In this document: in pieces, positions 1-8,000 of the stretch
How the letters are laid out: the number at the start of each line of letters is the position of its first letter
Numbering within the stretch: the stretch's first letter is position 1
Source of the DNA: JBNKLG01 sp050292235
GTDB taxonomy: Bacteria; Pseudomonadota; Gammaproteobacteria; Chromatiales; Chromatiaceae
Direction of reading: 5' to 3'
Length of the DNA stretch: 16,405 bases
Assembly (NCBI GenBank): GCA_050292235.1
Contig: JBNKLG010000064.1
Location: forward strand, 1 to 16,405
Translations under genes and position numbers: made by a program
Notes under the pieces: model-generated
What the model was told of the DNA's origin: nothing
What the model saw: the letters and a program-made list of their open reading frames with translations, nothing else
Databases searched by the model: none

Positions 1-2
1 CC

Positions 3-131
3 GAATTACAAGCGCTGCCGGTGAGTGGGGGGCTTAAGTTAATGGCATTGAGGTTAAAGCGGCCGGAACGGCAGAATCTGCCATTCCGTTACTCGTTCAC
101 CAATGCCGAAAGAATACGGTTTAATTTTTAA
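3..131 (+). CDS. possible 3' end of an unidentified protein (partial)
   Basis: One plus-strand frame is open from the left edge to a TAA at 129-131, giving 42 residues that end ...RYSFTNAERIRFNF. The basic and aromatic composition and terminal Phe could suit an outer-membrane beta-barrel end, but this is too short to identify. An open run of this length arises by chance fairly often. If real, the gene converges on the diguanylate cyclase and their stop codons overlap by about four bases. I do not recognise the family. Confidence 0.25.
   Translation, partial: ELQALPVSGGLKLMALRLKRPERQNLPFRYSFTNAERIRFNF
64..88. terminator. stem-loop between convergent gene ends, possible terminator
   Basis: CGGAACGGCA pairs with TGCCATTCCG around a five-base GAATC loop, with one C-A mismatch in a ten-base stem. 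It lies about 40 bases beyond the stop of the minus-strand diguanylate cyclase gene. There is no clear U-tract on either strand, so intrinsic termination is only plausible. Confidence 0.35.
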
Positions 132-1825
132 TAAACACAAACCCCATTCTTACCTGCATTTTTTGCCGCATAAAGGGCAGCATCGGCGTGGGAGATATAG
201 TCTTCGATACGCAAGCCCTTTTTCGGAACAGCTGAATAGACGCCGACGCTTATGGTAACGAACGAGTATTCAGATTTTTCATGGGGCAAAGATAGGGCCG
301 CAATCTGATCAACGGCCTTTTTTGCGACATGTTGAGCCTCAGTTTTATTCATGGAGGGAAACATGAGGCAAAACTCCTCACCACCATAGCGTGCAACCAG
401 ATCACCCGCCCTTCGCGCAAAACCACTCAAGGCCTGCGCAATTTTGACAAGACAGGCATCTCCCGCTGGATGTCCGTAGTGATCATTAAATGATTTAAAA
501 GAGTCCACATCTATCAATAAAATCGAAATTTCAGTGTTATTTCGTCTTGCCCGCTTAAACTCTTCGGTGAAGCAATGATCGAAGTGTCTTCGATTTGATA
601 ATCCAGTGAGCCAATCTGTGTTGGACAAACCTTGCAGTTTTTCGTTGACCACCTCCAGCTCTCTGGTTTTTCTCGAGACATCCAACAAGCTGAGGGATAA
701 TTTTCTGTTGAGGCGCACAATATAGAGGGTAACAAGAAGACCCAGGATAAGCAGTACAAAAGATGCCGCCAATACCTGGTATACCCATAGCGGGAGCCCG
801 TCATCAATCTCAAACAAAAAACCATCCATCGAATAATCCGGCTGCAGTTCACCCGCTTCCACAAAGACGTCTCCAATATGCCTCCAGCGGCTACTGCTCA
901 TATACCCTATCTCGACAATGCCATCCCCGAGGAGATTAAGGGTCGCTTGCGACTCGAAGCTTAATGCCAGCCGGTCCCTCTTGACATGGTACTTCGACAA
1001 GATGATATCGATAACCTCATCTGGGTGGAGACGCGCATATTCCCATCCCCTCTTCAGGGCGTCACGCATCTTTTTCACAACATCTGGATGCAGAACAGCG
1101 AACTGCCGCGAGGTAAACAAGGTATCACCATAAAAATCGATATCAAGATCCCGAGGATTGAAGATCTGGTAAGGGATATTCAATCCTGTTGCATCATAGG
1201 GTTCGACAGAGACATATGCCGTTGCAGCATCGATACCACCTGGCTGACCACTGGACAAACTGGCTATGTTACCCGTATGTGGCACCCTATTGATCTGTGT
1301 CAGATCCACTCCGGACAACTTCAGATAGGCAATCAACTCGGCAGCATGGATCTCTCCCATCAGGGTCCGACCTTGAAGGTCTTTGACGCTGACAATGCCC
1401 TTATCACGCCGGGCAAGAATCACAAAAGGTGACCGCTGAAATATGGCACTTACCGCAACAACCGGCCTGCCTTTATTGAAATCGATGATCAGCGTTGAAT
1501 TGCCAACACCAAACTCAGCACCACCACTTTCGACCACCTGGGTGGGATCGATTGATGGCCCCCCCTCAATCAGCTCGACCTCCAACCCGGCCTCTTGAAA
1601 GTAGCCTTTCTCTCTTGCTGCATAGAAACCCGCAAATTGAAACTGATGAAACCATTTGAGCTGGACGCGTACAGGCGTCAGTTTTTCATTTTTCTGCTCA
1701 TCATCTGCAATCGCTGCTGTGGAAAAGGTCAGCGCAGAGGCAAGAAAACAACAGGCCAACAAGAAGCAGAGGCCGTATGCTTTTCTATACAAACCGGGGG
1801 CAGACTTGGCGGATATGTTCATCAT
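128..1825 (-). CDS. membrane diguanylate cyclase with NMT1/THI5-like periplasmic sensor
   Basis: Predicted inner-membrane enzyme that makes cyclic di-GMP from two GTP under control of a periplasmic ligand. Numbering is from the first ATG (565 residues); a TTG lies one codon upstream. A signal peptide covers about 1-40 (ends AIA). An NMT1/THI5-type substrate-binding domain follows at about 52-280, starting VQLKWFHQFQFAGFYAA. A transmembrane helix lies at 346-371, then a short coiled coil ending in a GGDEF domain (about 400-565). The active-site motif is GGEEF (481-485), and an RAGD product-inhibition I-site (472-475) sits five residues before it, so catalysis and feedback inhibition both look intact. 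The binding-domain family includes pyrimidine/thiamine-precursor and other small-molecule binders; the ligand here cannot be told. The gene begins 28 bases after a TonB-domain gene and is probably co-transcribed. No strong ribosome binding site is visible. Confidence 0.9.
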   Translation of the reverse strand: MMNISAKSAPGLYRKAYGLCFLLACCFLASALTFSTAAIADDEQKNEKLTPVRVQLKWFHQFQFAGFYAAREKGYFQEAGLEVELIEGGPSIDPTQVVESGGAEFGVGNSTLIIDFNKGRPVVAVSAIFQRSPFVILARRDKGIVSVKDLQGRTLMGEIHAAELIAYLKLSGVDLTQINRVPHTGNIASLSSGQPGGIDAATAYVSVEPYDATGLNIPYQIFNPRDLDIDFYGDTLFTSRQFAVLHPDVVKKMRDALKRGWEYARLHPDEVIDIILSKYHVKRDRLALSFESQATLNLLGDGIVEIGYMSSSRWRHIGDVFVEAGELQPDYSMDGFLFEIDDGLPLWVYQVLAASFVLLILGLLVTLYIVRLNRKLSLSLLDVSRKTRELEVVNEKLQGLSNTDWLTGLSNRRHFDHCFTEEFKRARRNNTEISILLIDVDSFKSFNDHYGHPAGDACLVKIAQALSGFARRAGDLVARYGGEEFCLMFPSMNKTEAQHVAKKAVDQIAALSLPHEKSEYSFVTISVGVYSAVPKKGLRIEDYISHADAALYAAKNAGKNGVCVY

Positions 1826-1853
1826 CAAAGGCTTTTACGATCACCGCACAGAC

Positions 1854-2456
1854 TCAATTCAATATCATTTTAACCCGGTCTCCATGGCTCACTTTGGGGG
1901 TTGATGATGCCTTTTCATCCGAGGAATGGACAAATGACCAGGTGCGGGTAATATCCAGAACATCGTAATTTCGCCTCATCTCCAAAGGAAAGGGCGCAAA
2001 CGGGGCTGCCTGTTGAACGATTTGTTTGACGGCATCATCAAGAATTTTATGGCCAGAAGATCGGCCGATTTCAACCGAGTGGAGAGCACCATCAGAGGCA
2101 ATACTGACCGTCACAGTGACAGTACCATCCACCGCCCCTTGCACAACCTTTGAATAATATCGAGTGCCTACCCGTTCAATCCTTTTGCTCCATACCTCCA
2201 GATAGCGTGCAATGTGGGGATGTTTTCTTGCGTAAGCGGTAGAGGATGCCATTGTCGGACCAGTATCGAAACCCGATCTCTCTCCAGCCCTGGTAGGGTC
2301 AAACACCCTAAGTCTATTGAGCCACGGAATCAGAGCCCCGACATCCAAACCAGGTATCAGAACCTGCTGATCCGCAGGCTCCGCTGCAACAGTAGCGGTG
2401 GATACCAGCACAAAGAGAACCACAGCCATTTGGCTGGCCCAACTTGACACACCCAT
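1854..2456 (-). CDS. secreted TonB C-terminal domain protein
   Basis: A 200-residue periplasmic protein with a TonB-type C-terminal domain. A signal peptide runs about 1-25 (hydrophobic AVVLFVLVSTATVAA). After a linker, residues 79-176 match the TonB_C pattern: YLEVW, GTVTVTVSIASDG, VEIGRSSGHKILDDAV, APFAPFP and ITRTWSF. Classical TonB has an uncleaved N-terminal anchor and a proline-rich spanner. Both are absent, so it may bind a partner in the periplasm rather than transduce energy itself. I chose the ATG at 2456 over one at 2489 because AGGAG lies about ten bases upstream, the signal peptide then starts properly, and a TATAAT at 2495-2500 would start transcription at about the upstream ATG. 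It heads a likely two-gene operon with the NMT1-GGDEF cyclase. The 24-residue polar tail is unassigned. Confidence 0.8.
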   Translation of the reverse strand: MGVSSWASQMAVVLFVLVSTATVAAEPADQQVLIPGLDVGALIPWLNRLRVFDPTRAGERSGFDTGPTMASSTAYARKHPHIARYLEVWSKRIERVGTRYYSKVVQGAVDGTVTVTVSIASDGALHSVEIGRSSGHKILDDAVKQIVQQAAPFAPFPLEMRRNYDVLDITRTWSFVHSSDEKASSTPKVSHGDRVKMILN

Positions 2457-2494
2457 GTGTAGCAATCTCCTATCAGATATTAAGACCATGCTGG

Positions 2495-2500
2495 ATTATA
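2495..2500 (-). promoter_or_regulatory. candidate -10 box for the TonB-domain/cyclase operon
   Basis: The minus strand reads TATAAT here, an exact sigma70 -10 hexamer. It would start transcription near 2487-2489, about 30 bases before the chosen start codon. No good -35 hexamer lies 16-18 bases upstream, so it would need an activator or is fortuitous. Confidence 0.4.
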
Positions 2501-2604
2501 CGTCTTTGTTCCAGTGGCACGCCCTGACCGCTTCTACCCAGCCATGCCCACCCGAGACCAGGTCTTTGAAGCGCTGATTTCATGAGCATGAGGGGCAGAA
2601 TCCA

Positions 2605-2632
2605 TTGACTTGACCGACTGGTCTACTATAAT
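2605..2632 (+). promoter_or_regulatory. sigma70 promoter of the tetR-family gene
   Basis: TTGACT (2605-2610), a 16-base spacer and a perfect TATAAT (2627-2632) form a near-consensus promoter. Seven bases separate the -10 box from the gene's ATG at 2640, so the predicted transcript start is the A of that ATG. The spacer holds the operator, so a repressor bound there would block RNA polymerase. Confidence 0.75.
2612..2623. promoter_or_regulatory. operator 1, autoregulatory (GACC-N4-GGTC)
   Basis: GACCGACTGGTC is an inverted repeat lying between the -35 and -10 boxes. With two extra 5' bases it matches operator 2 upstream of tusA at 13 of 14 positions (TTGACCGACYGGTC). TetR-family repressors commonly bind such palindromes in their own promoters. 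Confidence 0.65.
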
Positions 2633-2639
2633 TGCCCCC

Positions 2640-3242
2640 ATGAACCTGTCCACAGACACCAAAGCCCGCATCCTCGCCACCGCCCGCGAGCTGTTCCACA
2701 GCCGCAGCTATGCCGATGTCGGCATCAAAGAGATCTGTACCCTGGCTGAGGTGCAAAAGGGCAGCTTCTATCATTTCTACCCCTCCAAGCAGGATCTGGT
2801 GATGGCGGTAATTGATGACATGGCTGATGACTGGGCGCACGGTTTTGTTGCCGAGGCCTTTGATCAGACCCTGCCGCCCATGGAACGCTTGGATTATATG
2901 GTGGATGCAGCTTATTACTGGCAAAAGGCCGCCAAGGATCTCGAAGGCAGGATGCCAGGCTGTTTGTTCGGCAACCTCGCCCTGGAAATCAGCACCCGGG
3001 ATGAGGTGATTCGCGCCAAAATCAATGCCGTTTTCACCATGGCCAGCACCCGCTTTCATCAAACCCTGGACGAGGCGGTGCAGCAGGGTGCTATTCCACC
3101 CTTGGATGCAGAGAAAACGGCCTCAGCCATGCTGGCCTTTTTGGAGGGCGTCATCCTGCTGGCCAAATCCCGTAATGACCCGGATGTGGTTTTGGCCCTG
3201 GGGCCAGCGATCAAGACCATCCGTATCGAGTTGAAACACTGA
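2640..3242 (+). CDS. NemR-like TetR-family transcriptional repressor
   Basis: A 200-residue TetR-family regulator. The N-terminal helix-turn-helix spans about 8-52 (IKEICTLAEVQKGSFYHFYP). The C-terminal ligand domain contains PGCLFGNLALE and EGVILLAKSR. From memory, E. coli NemR (199 residues) has GCL at Cys106 and an AK at Lys175, the pair that forms a reversible sulfenamide on oxidation. Here Cys108 and Lys176 fall in equivalent places, suggesting sensing of electrophiles or oxidised or reactive sulfur species. The start at 2640 is preferred: the in-frame TTG at 2610 lies within the promoter. No Shine-Dalgarno sequence precedes the ATG. The gene is divergent from the TonB-domain operon and reads toward tusA-dsrE2, which carry the same operator. 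Class assignment is firm; the NemR-like mechanism is inferred from alignment by eye. Confidence 0.9.
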   Translation: MNLSTDTKARILATARELFHSRSYADVGIKEICTLAEVQKGSFYHFYPSKQDLVMAVIDDMADDWAHGFVAEAFDQTLPPMERLDYMVDAAYYWQKAAKDLEGRMPGCLFGNLALEISTRDEVIRAKINAVFTMASTRFHQTLDEAVQQGAIPPLDAEKTASAMLAFLEGVILLAKSRNDPDVVLALGPAIKTIRIELKH

Positions 3243-3247
3243 TCCCA

Positions 3248-3310
3248 TGTTGGCCTTCTCTGCCTGCGCGTGGAAAGCCAATTTTCTTTGGCCAACAGCG
3301 CCATTTTTTT
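3248..3310 (+). terminator. putative terminator after the tetR-family gene
   Basis: TGTTGGCC (3248-3255) is perfectly complementary to GGCCAACA (3290-3297), enclosing 34 bases. A competing short stem, TGGC/GCCA (3289-3303), leads straight into seven Ts at 3304-3310. The arrangement suits termination before the tusA promoter, but the long loop and short stem make it moderate evidence. Confidence 0.4.
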
Positions 3311-3321
3311 ACCTCGAAATT

Positions 3322-3335
3322 TGACCGACCGGTCA
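3322..3335. promoter_or_regulatory. operator 2, upstream of tusA-dsrE2
   Basis: TGACCGACCGGTCA is a perfect six-base inverted repeat around an AC centre, 32 bases before the tusA start. Its core differs by one base from the site in the promoter of the adjacent TetR-family gene. TTGACC at 3321-3326 could serve as a -35 box overlapping the site, although I find no good -10 box at the right spacing. It is the clearest sign that the regulator controls tusA-dsrE2. Confidence 0.65.
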
Positions 3336-3367
3336 TCTTTAGCCCACAAACCCAAGGAGTAAACCCC

Positions 3368-3595
3368 ATGCAAACCTCACATCAAATCGACACCAGCGGC
3401 ATGAATTGCCCCCTGCCCATTCTCAAGACCAAAAAGGCCATCGCCGGCCTCTCATCAGGCGAAGTACTGCAAATCACCTCAACTGACCCAGGCTCCGTCA
3501 AAGACCTGGATGCCTTCTGTATCCAGACCGGACACCAGATGCTCTCCAACCAGGAGATCAATGGAAAATTTATTTTTCAGATCAAAAAGGCCTAA
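3368..3595 (+). CDS. tusA: TusA-family sulfur carrier protein
   Basis: A small cytoplasmic sulfur carrier of 75 residues, the usual TusA/SirA length. The signature GMNCPLPILKTKKAI contains the sulfur-accepting Cys14 in the Cys-Pro-x-Pro motif. STDPGSV-DL (38-48) corresponds to the conserved Asp-Pro element after the second strand. Family members carry sulfane sulfur as a cysteine persulfide and pass it between rhodanese, TusA and DsrE-type proteins, in tRNA thiolation or in sulfur oxidation. A good AAGGAG lies eight bases before the ATG. dsrE2 follows after 34 bases on the same strand, and this pairing favours the dissimilatory/trafficking role over tRNA modification. A second cysteine (Cys51) is present. 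Expression is probably controlled through operator 2. Confidence 0.9.
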   Translation: MQTSHQIDTSGMNCPLPILKTKKAIAGLSSGEVLQITSTDPGSVKDLDAFCIQTGHQMLSNQEINGKFIFQIKKA

Positions 3596-3629
3596 GCCAC
3601 AACCCCTTTCCCAACAAGGAGATTCAGAC

Positions 3630-4235
3630 ATGAGCGCAACCGCCACACCAATCATCACCCCGGAAAACGACCTCAACACCTGGTTTGATCAACGGTTCGA
3701 GGAAAAAATGGCCGAGCGTGAAGCGGCTCATACCTCAGCCATGACCATCATCGCCACCAAAGGCACCCTGGATATGGCCTATCCACCCTTCATCCTGGCC
3801 TCTACAGCTGCCGCACTCGGTTGGGATGTCTCCATCTTTTTCACCTTCTACGGCCTTAGCCTGTTAAAAAAAGAGCTGGATCTCAAGGTCAGCCCACTTG
3901 GCAACCCTGCCATGCCAATGAAAATGCCCCAGGGGCCAAGCTGGATCAAAGGCAAAGAGCTGCCGATTCCCACCGCAGTGATGTCCCTGATGCCGGGGTT
4001 TGAGCGCATGGCCACCCAGATGATGGAAAAGACCGTCGATCAAAAGGGGGTGGCGAGGATTGAGGAACTCCGCAGTCTCTGCATTGAGGCCGAGGTCAGC
4101 CTCATCGCCTGCCAAATGACCGTCGATCTGTTCGATTACGACCCGGATGATTTTATTCCGGAGGTTGAGGAATGGGTGGGTGCCGCCAGCTTTCTGCCAC
4201 GGGCGCAAAAGGCCGAAGTCAATCTTTTCGTATGA
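3630..4235 (+). CDS. dsrE2: DsrE2-family sulfur transfer protein
   Basis: A 201-residue DsrE/F/H-like protein of the DsrE2 group. Recognisable blocks are TKGTLDMAYPPFILASTAAA (43-62), FFTFYGLSLLKK (70-81), VSPLGNPAMPMKMP (87-100) and CQMTVDLF (161-168). Cys151 (SLCIEAEV) and Cys161 are candidate sulfur-binding residues; cysteines in this segment carry persulfide in characterised members. The moderately hydrophobic segment at 50-75 is typical of DsrE2. The start at 3630 has AAGGAG eight bases upstream; a longer in-frame extension would overlap tusA and lacks support. Its partner is presumably the adjacent TusA, in cytoplasmic sulfane-sulfur trafficking. No rhodanese or sHdr genes are in the window, so the wider pathway cannot be judged. 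Confidence 0.9.
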   Translation: MSATATPIITPENDLNTWFDQRFEEKMAEREAAHTSAMTIIATKGTLDMAYPPFILASTAAALGWDVSIFFTFYGLSLLKKELDLKVSPLGNPAMPMKMPQGPSWIKGKELPIPTAVMSLMPGFERMATQMMEKTVDQKGVARIEELRSLCIEAEVSLIACQMTVDLFDYDPDDFIPEVEEWVGAASFLPRAQKAEVNLFV

Positions 4236-4242
4236 GAACCAA

Positions 4243-4265
4243 GTGGATGGCCTTGCGCCATCCAC
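4243..4265. terminator. shared stem-loop between dsrE2 and cytochrome b561
   Basis: GTGGATGG and CCATCCAC form a perfect eight-base stem around a seven-base loop, in the 41-base gap between two converging genes. The position suggests a two-way terminator, but neither side has a strong U-tract (GGGAAAAAC on one side, TTGGTTCT on the other). Confidence 0.5.
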
Positions 4266-4276
4266 GGGAAAAACAG

Positions 4277-4843
4277 CTAGACCTCGCCCTTACCTCCCAG
4301 TATCCGTTTCATGGTGGCATCCTTGTCTACAAAGTGGTGCTTATAGGCCCCAACGACATGCAGCACCACAGCAGCAATGAGGACGCTACCGCCCAGCTCG
4401 TGTATCTCATGGCCCAGATGTGCCAAAGAGCCGTTCAATGGCAGCACCTTGCCAGGGTTGGCCGGGTCGGGATTGGCGGCCACCAGATCCAGGCCGAAGA
4501 GGGCCACCCCATGACCACCCATGGCGGACATCACGAAGCCGGAAAGGGGCATCAGCACCGTACCCATCAACAACAGATAGTGGACGCTCTTTGCCAACAG
4601 TTTCTCCCACTGGGCATAATCGCCAACCGCTGGCGGCCAGCCCTGTTTGATGCGCCAGATAATGCGCAACAGGGCAAAAGCAAAGAGCAAAACACCAAAG
4701 GATTTGTGCCAGGGATAAAGCGCAAAGGTCTTGGTCTCTCCCATATAGAGGCCGATGACCAATAGCAGAATCATCATGATACCGACCAGCCAGTGCAACA
4801 GAATCGTCGTCAAAGTGAGTTGTTGTTTGGTCTCTCTTTTCAT
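4277..4843 (-). CDS. cytochrome b561 family membrane protein
   Basis: A diheme b-type cytochrome of the bacterial b561 (CybB-like) family, 188 residues from the preferred start; numbering below is from that start. Four hydrophobic helices lie at about 10-32, 45-62, 86-107 and 150-168. Conserved histidines are seen at 17 (LLHW), 46 (PWHKSFG), 88 (VHYLLL), 145/148 (HEIHE) and 162 (VLHVVGAYKHH), matching the usual ligand pattern. Such proteins pass electrons between the quinone pool and periplasmic acceptors, and some oxidise superoxide. Two ATGs are adjacent; the second (4843) is seven bases from GGAGG, a better spacing than the first (4846). The gene converges on dsrE2, so any functional link with sulfur trafficking is only by neighbourhood. 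Confidence 0.88.
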   Translation of the reverse strand: MKRETKQQLTLTTILLHWLVGIMMILLLVIGLYMGETKTFALYPWHKSFGVLLFAFALLRIIWRIKQGWPPAVGDYAQWEKLLAKSVHYLLLMGTVLMPLSGFVMSAMGGHGVALFGLDLVAANPDPANPGKVLPLNGSLAHLGHEIHELGGSVLIAAVVLHVVGAYKHHFVDKDATMKRILGGKGEV

Positions 4844-4855
4844 CATGTCTCCTCC

Positions 4856-5097
4856 AACAAAATCTAATCGTTTTTGTTATAAGAAATTGATTTTAAATCA
4901 TAAAAACAAGTCATCATTCAGTCACATGGATATAAAGGCAGACACATTTCATATCCCTATCCCACACAATCTACTCTCAAGCCAACTTCAATTCTGCGAT
5001 CAGAGCAAACAAATCAAGTATATCGGGTCTAGTATTCTATATTTACCCCAGAATTATGCATTTTTTGCCTAATTGAGCCTGAAACATAAGGGACACT
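4856..5097. promoter_or_regulatory. AT-rich divergent intergenic region
   Basis: This gap of about 240 bases separates the start of the cytochrome b561 gene (minus) from the hybrid kinase gene (plus) and must hold both promoters. It is much more AT-rich than its neighbours. TGATTTTAAATCA (4888-4900) is a perfect six-base inverted repeat around one base and could be a regulator site. The kinase start has AAGGGA at 5088-5093, four bases before the ATG. I see no consensus sigma70 promoter for either gene and no coding region. Confidence 0.4.
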
Positions 5098-8000
5098 ATG
5101 ACCGCTCAATGCTCAGCCAAAATTCGCTCAATATTCTGCCTGATGCTGTGGCTGATCCTGACGCCGGCCTGGTCGTTCGCCGCTGACATGGGGTTTCTCA
5201 AGCTTCTTACCCAAGAAGAAAGGACCTGGATCGACACACACCAACAGATTTCGGTGGGTATTGATGCCCATTGGCCGCCCATCGATTTCATCGATCAGGA
5301 AAAACGCCACCGGGGGATATCCGCTGATTATCTGGGACTGCTGGAAGAGTACACCGGGATTCATTTCGTCCCCGAAAGCGGCCACAGCTGGAAACAGATG
5401 CTGCAGATGGCAAAAGAGCGCAAGATCGATATGGTAGCCAATCTGGCCCGGAATCCACAGCGCGAGAAAACCTGGCTTTTTTCCAACCCCTACTACTGGT
5501 CACCCTACGTCATCGTCACCCGGAAAGGCAGCGATGGGATTCAGGGTCTTCAGCAACTCCATGGTAAAAAAGTGGCCATTGAAAAAGGCTATAACCTGCA
5601 AAGCCGCCTGGCAGCGGAGCACCCGGAGATAGAGCTGGTACTGGTGAACGATACCCAGACGGCATTACAGGCCGTATCACGGGAGAATGCCGATGCCTAT
5701 ATTGGCAACCAAACACCCATCTTCTTTTTAATGGAGAAAAATCGCCTCACCAACCTCAAAGTGGCTGCCGATTCCGGCTACCCCAACAGCGAACTCCATT
5801 TTGCCGTACGAAGCGACTGGCCAGAATTACAATCCATTCTCAACAAAGCGCTGGGCTACCTTCCTCAAGAGACCTCTCGCGCTATCGAACGCAGTTGGTT
5901 GGGGTTTGATGCCAATATGCCCGCTGGGCCAAGGTTTTCGACTCTCCACCTCAGCCCCGAGGAGCGCGCCTGGCTGCAACAGCACAAACCATTGCTAATT
6001 GGCGTTATGGACAGCTGGCCACCTCTCGATTTTGTCGATGACCAAGGCGTCGCAAAAGGAATCGGTCTTGATTTCATCGAGGCGGTCAACGCCCGTCTGG
6101 ACGGAGCCCTGAAACCCTTACCAGGAGAGTGGTCAAGAATCTACCGAGATGCAGCCGATCAGCGCCTGGACCTCATTATGGATATCTCCCAGACTCCGGA
6201 GCGGGAGCAGTTTTTCCTGTTCACAAGGCCCTATCTCAGCATTCCCCACGTCATCATCGCCCGCGACAACACGCCCTTTCTGGCCTCAGAGGAGGACCTC
6301 AAGGGCAAAACCCTGGCGTTGGAGGAGGGTTTCGTCAATGTGGCCTATTTCCGACAGCAACACCCAGAGATCGCACTAAAACGCTATGCCAATACCCAGT
6401 TGGCGCTGGAGGCCGTCTCTCGTGGTGAAGCCGATGCCTACGTCGGCAATCGTGTGACCGCCCTCTACCAGATCGAAACCAACTTCATTTCCAATCTGGC
6501 CATCCATGGTCGATTACAAAAACCGGTTTCAAACCTGGCTATTGGCGTACGTAAAGAGGCCCCCATTCTCCGTGATATTCTGCAGAAAGCCCTGGACGAC
6601 ATCAGCCGGGACGAACGCCGGGTGATCGTTAACCGCTGGGTGCATCCGGTTAAGGTTCAGCGTTTGGGACACTTACCCATCGCCTTCTCTTCGGAAGAAA
6701 AGGCCTGGCTTCAGGCCCACCCCGATATCAACGTTGGTTTCGATGGGGGCTGGCCCCCCATCGATTTCATGGATGAACAGGGTGAGCACCTGGGTATTGC
6801 CGCTGACTATTTATCGCTGATTGGAAAACGCCTGGGCGTGACCTTTCATCCTCAACCCAGCGCAAATTTCAAACAGATGCTGCAAAAGGTCATGGATGGA
6901 AAGCTCAACGTTGGCGCTACCATTACGCCTAACGAAGAGCGCGCAGAAAAACTGTTGTTCACCCAACCCTTCTTTTATGCGCAGAAGGTCATCATGGCCA
7001 AAGAGGAGATGACCGGCTTTCGCANNNNNNNNNNCAAAATCACCGATCTCTATGGCCATCGGGTTGCCATTGAGGACGGTTACTACACCATGCAGTTGCT
7101 GCAGCAACACCCACAAATCACACTCATACCCACAGAATCCACGTTGGCTGCTCTGCAAAAGGTCTCCTGGGGTGAGGCAGATGCCTATGTCGGCAATCAG
7201 GCTGTCGCCACGTGGCTGCAACGCAAACACCAACTGACCAACCTGAAAATCGTTGGGGACCCTGGCTTTGGCCGGGCCCCGCAAAGTTTTGCGGTTTCAA
7301 AAGCCGATCCCGAGTGGAGACCACTGGCTGGGCTGATGGAAAAGGCCATGATCGATATCACGCCAAGTGAACGTCTGGAGATCGAACAGCGCTGGCTCGG
7401 CAACGCCAAAACTCAGCAGGCGCTTCCACCGATCACACTGACCCCAGAAGAAAAAGAGTGGCTTCGCCAACACAAAAGTATTCGACTGGCCATCAGTACC
7501 GACTGGTCCCCGCTGGAATTCATGGATGACGAAGGCCGCTATCAAGGTATCTCCGCGGATTACGTGAATCTCATCTCCCAACAGCTCAAGATCAACTGGG
7601 TGATACCCAAACCTCTGCCCAGAGAGGAGATGGTGAAGGGCCTGAATGACGGCAGCCTGGATGTCGCTCCACTCATCAGCCATACAGAAATCCACCAGGG
7701 CCGACTCCTGGTCACCAAGCCCTATCTGGACTTCCCGGTGGTGGTCTTTAACCGTCGCGATGAGCCACTGGTGGGGGGGCTGGATGAACTTGACGGGGAA
7801 AGGGTAGCCATTGCCGCCGACAATCCATTGATCCATGAGATCAAAAGTGACCATCCCAACATTATCTTTCAGCCCTACCCCAATGTGGCCGCCGCTTTAA
7901 AGGCCGTTGCTGACCACAAGGGAAAAGCCTTTGTGGGTGCCCTTGCGGTTGGCAGTTATGAGATTGCCACACACGCCCTCTCTGATCTTCAGGTGGCCGC

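Noticed and set aside
986..1432. A 148-codon plus-strand open frame within the NMT1-GGDEF gene
   Set aside because: It is opposite the well-supported NMT1 binding domain and shows no protein-family features.
2544..2585. A 13-codon frame reading MPTRDQVFEALIS
   Set aside because: It faintly recalls the start of Mrp/ApbC-type proteins but stops after 13 codons with nothing following; too short to call a remnant.
2580..3062. A minus-strand open frame opposite the TetR-family gene
   Set aside because: The TetR protein on the plus strand has an unmistakable helix-turn-helix and its own promoter; the antisense frame has no recognisable features.
4172..4765. A 197-codon plus-strand open frame opposite the cytochrome b561 gene
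   Set aside because: The minus-strand product has a full b561 pattern of helices and histidines; the plus-strand translation is rich in Gln, His and Gly with no domain and no ribosome binding site.
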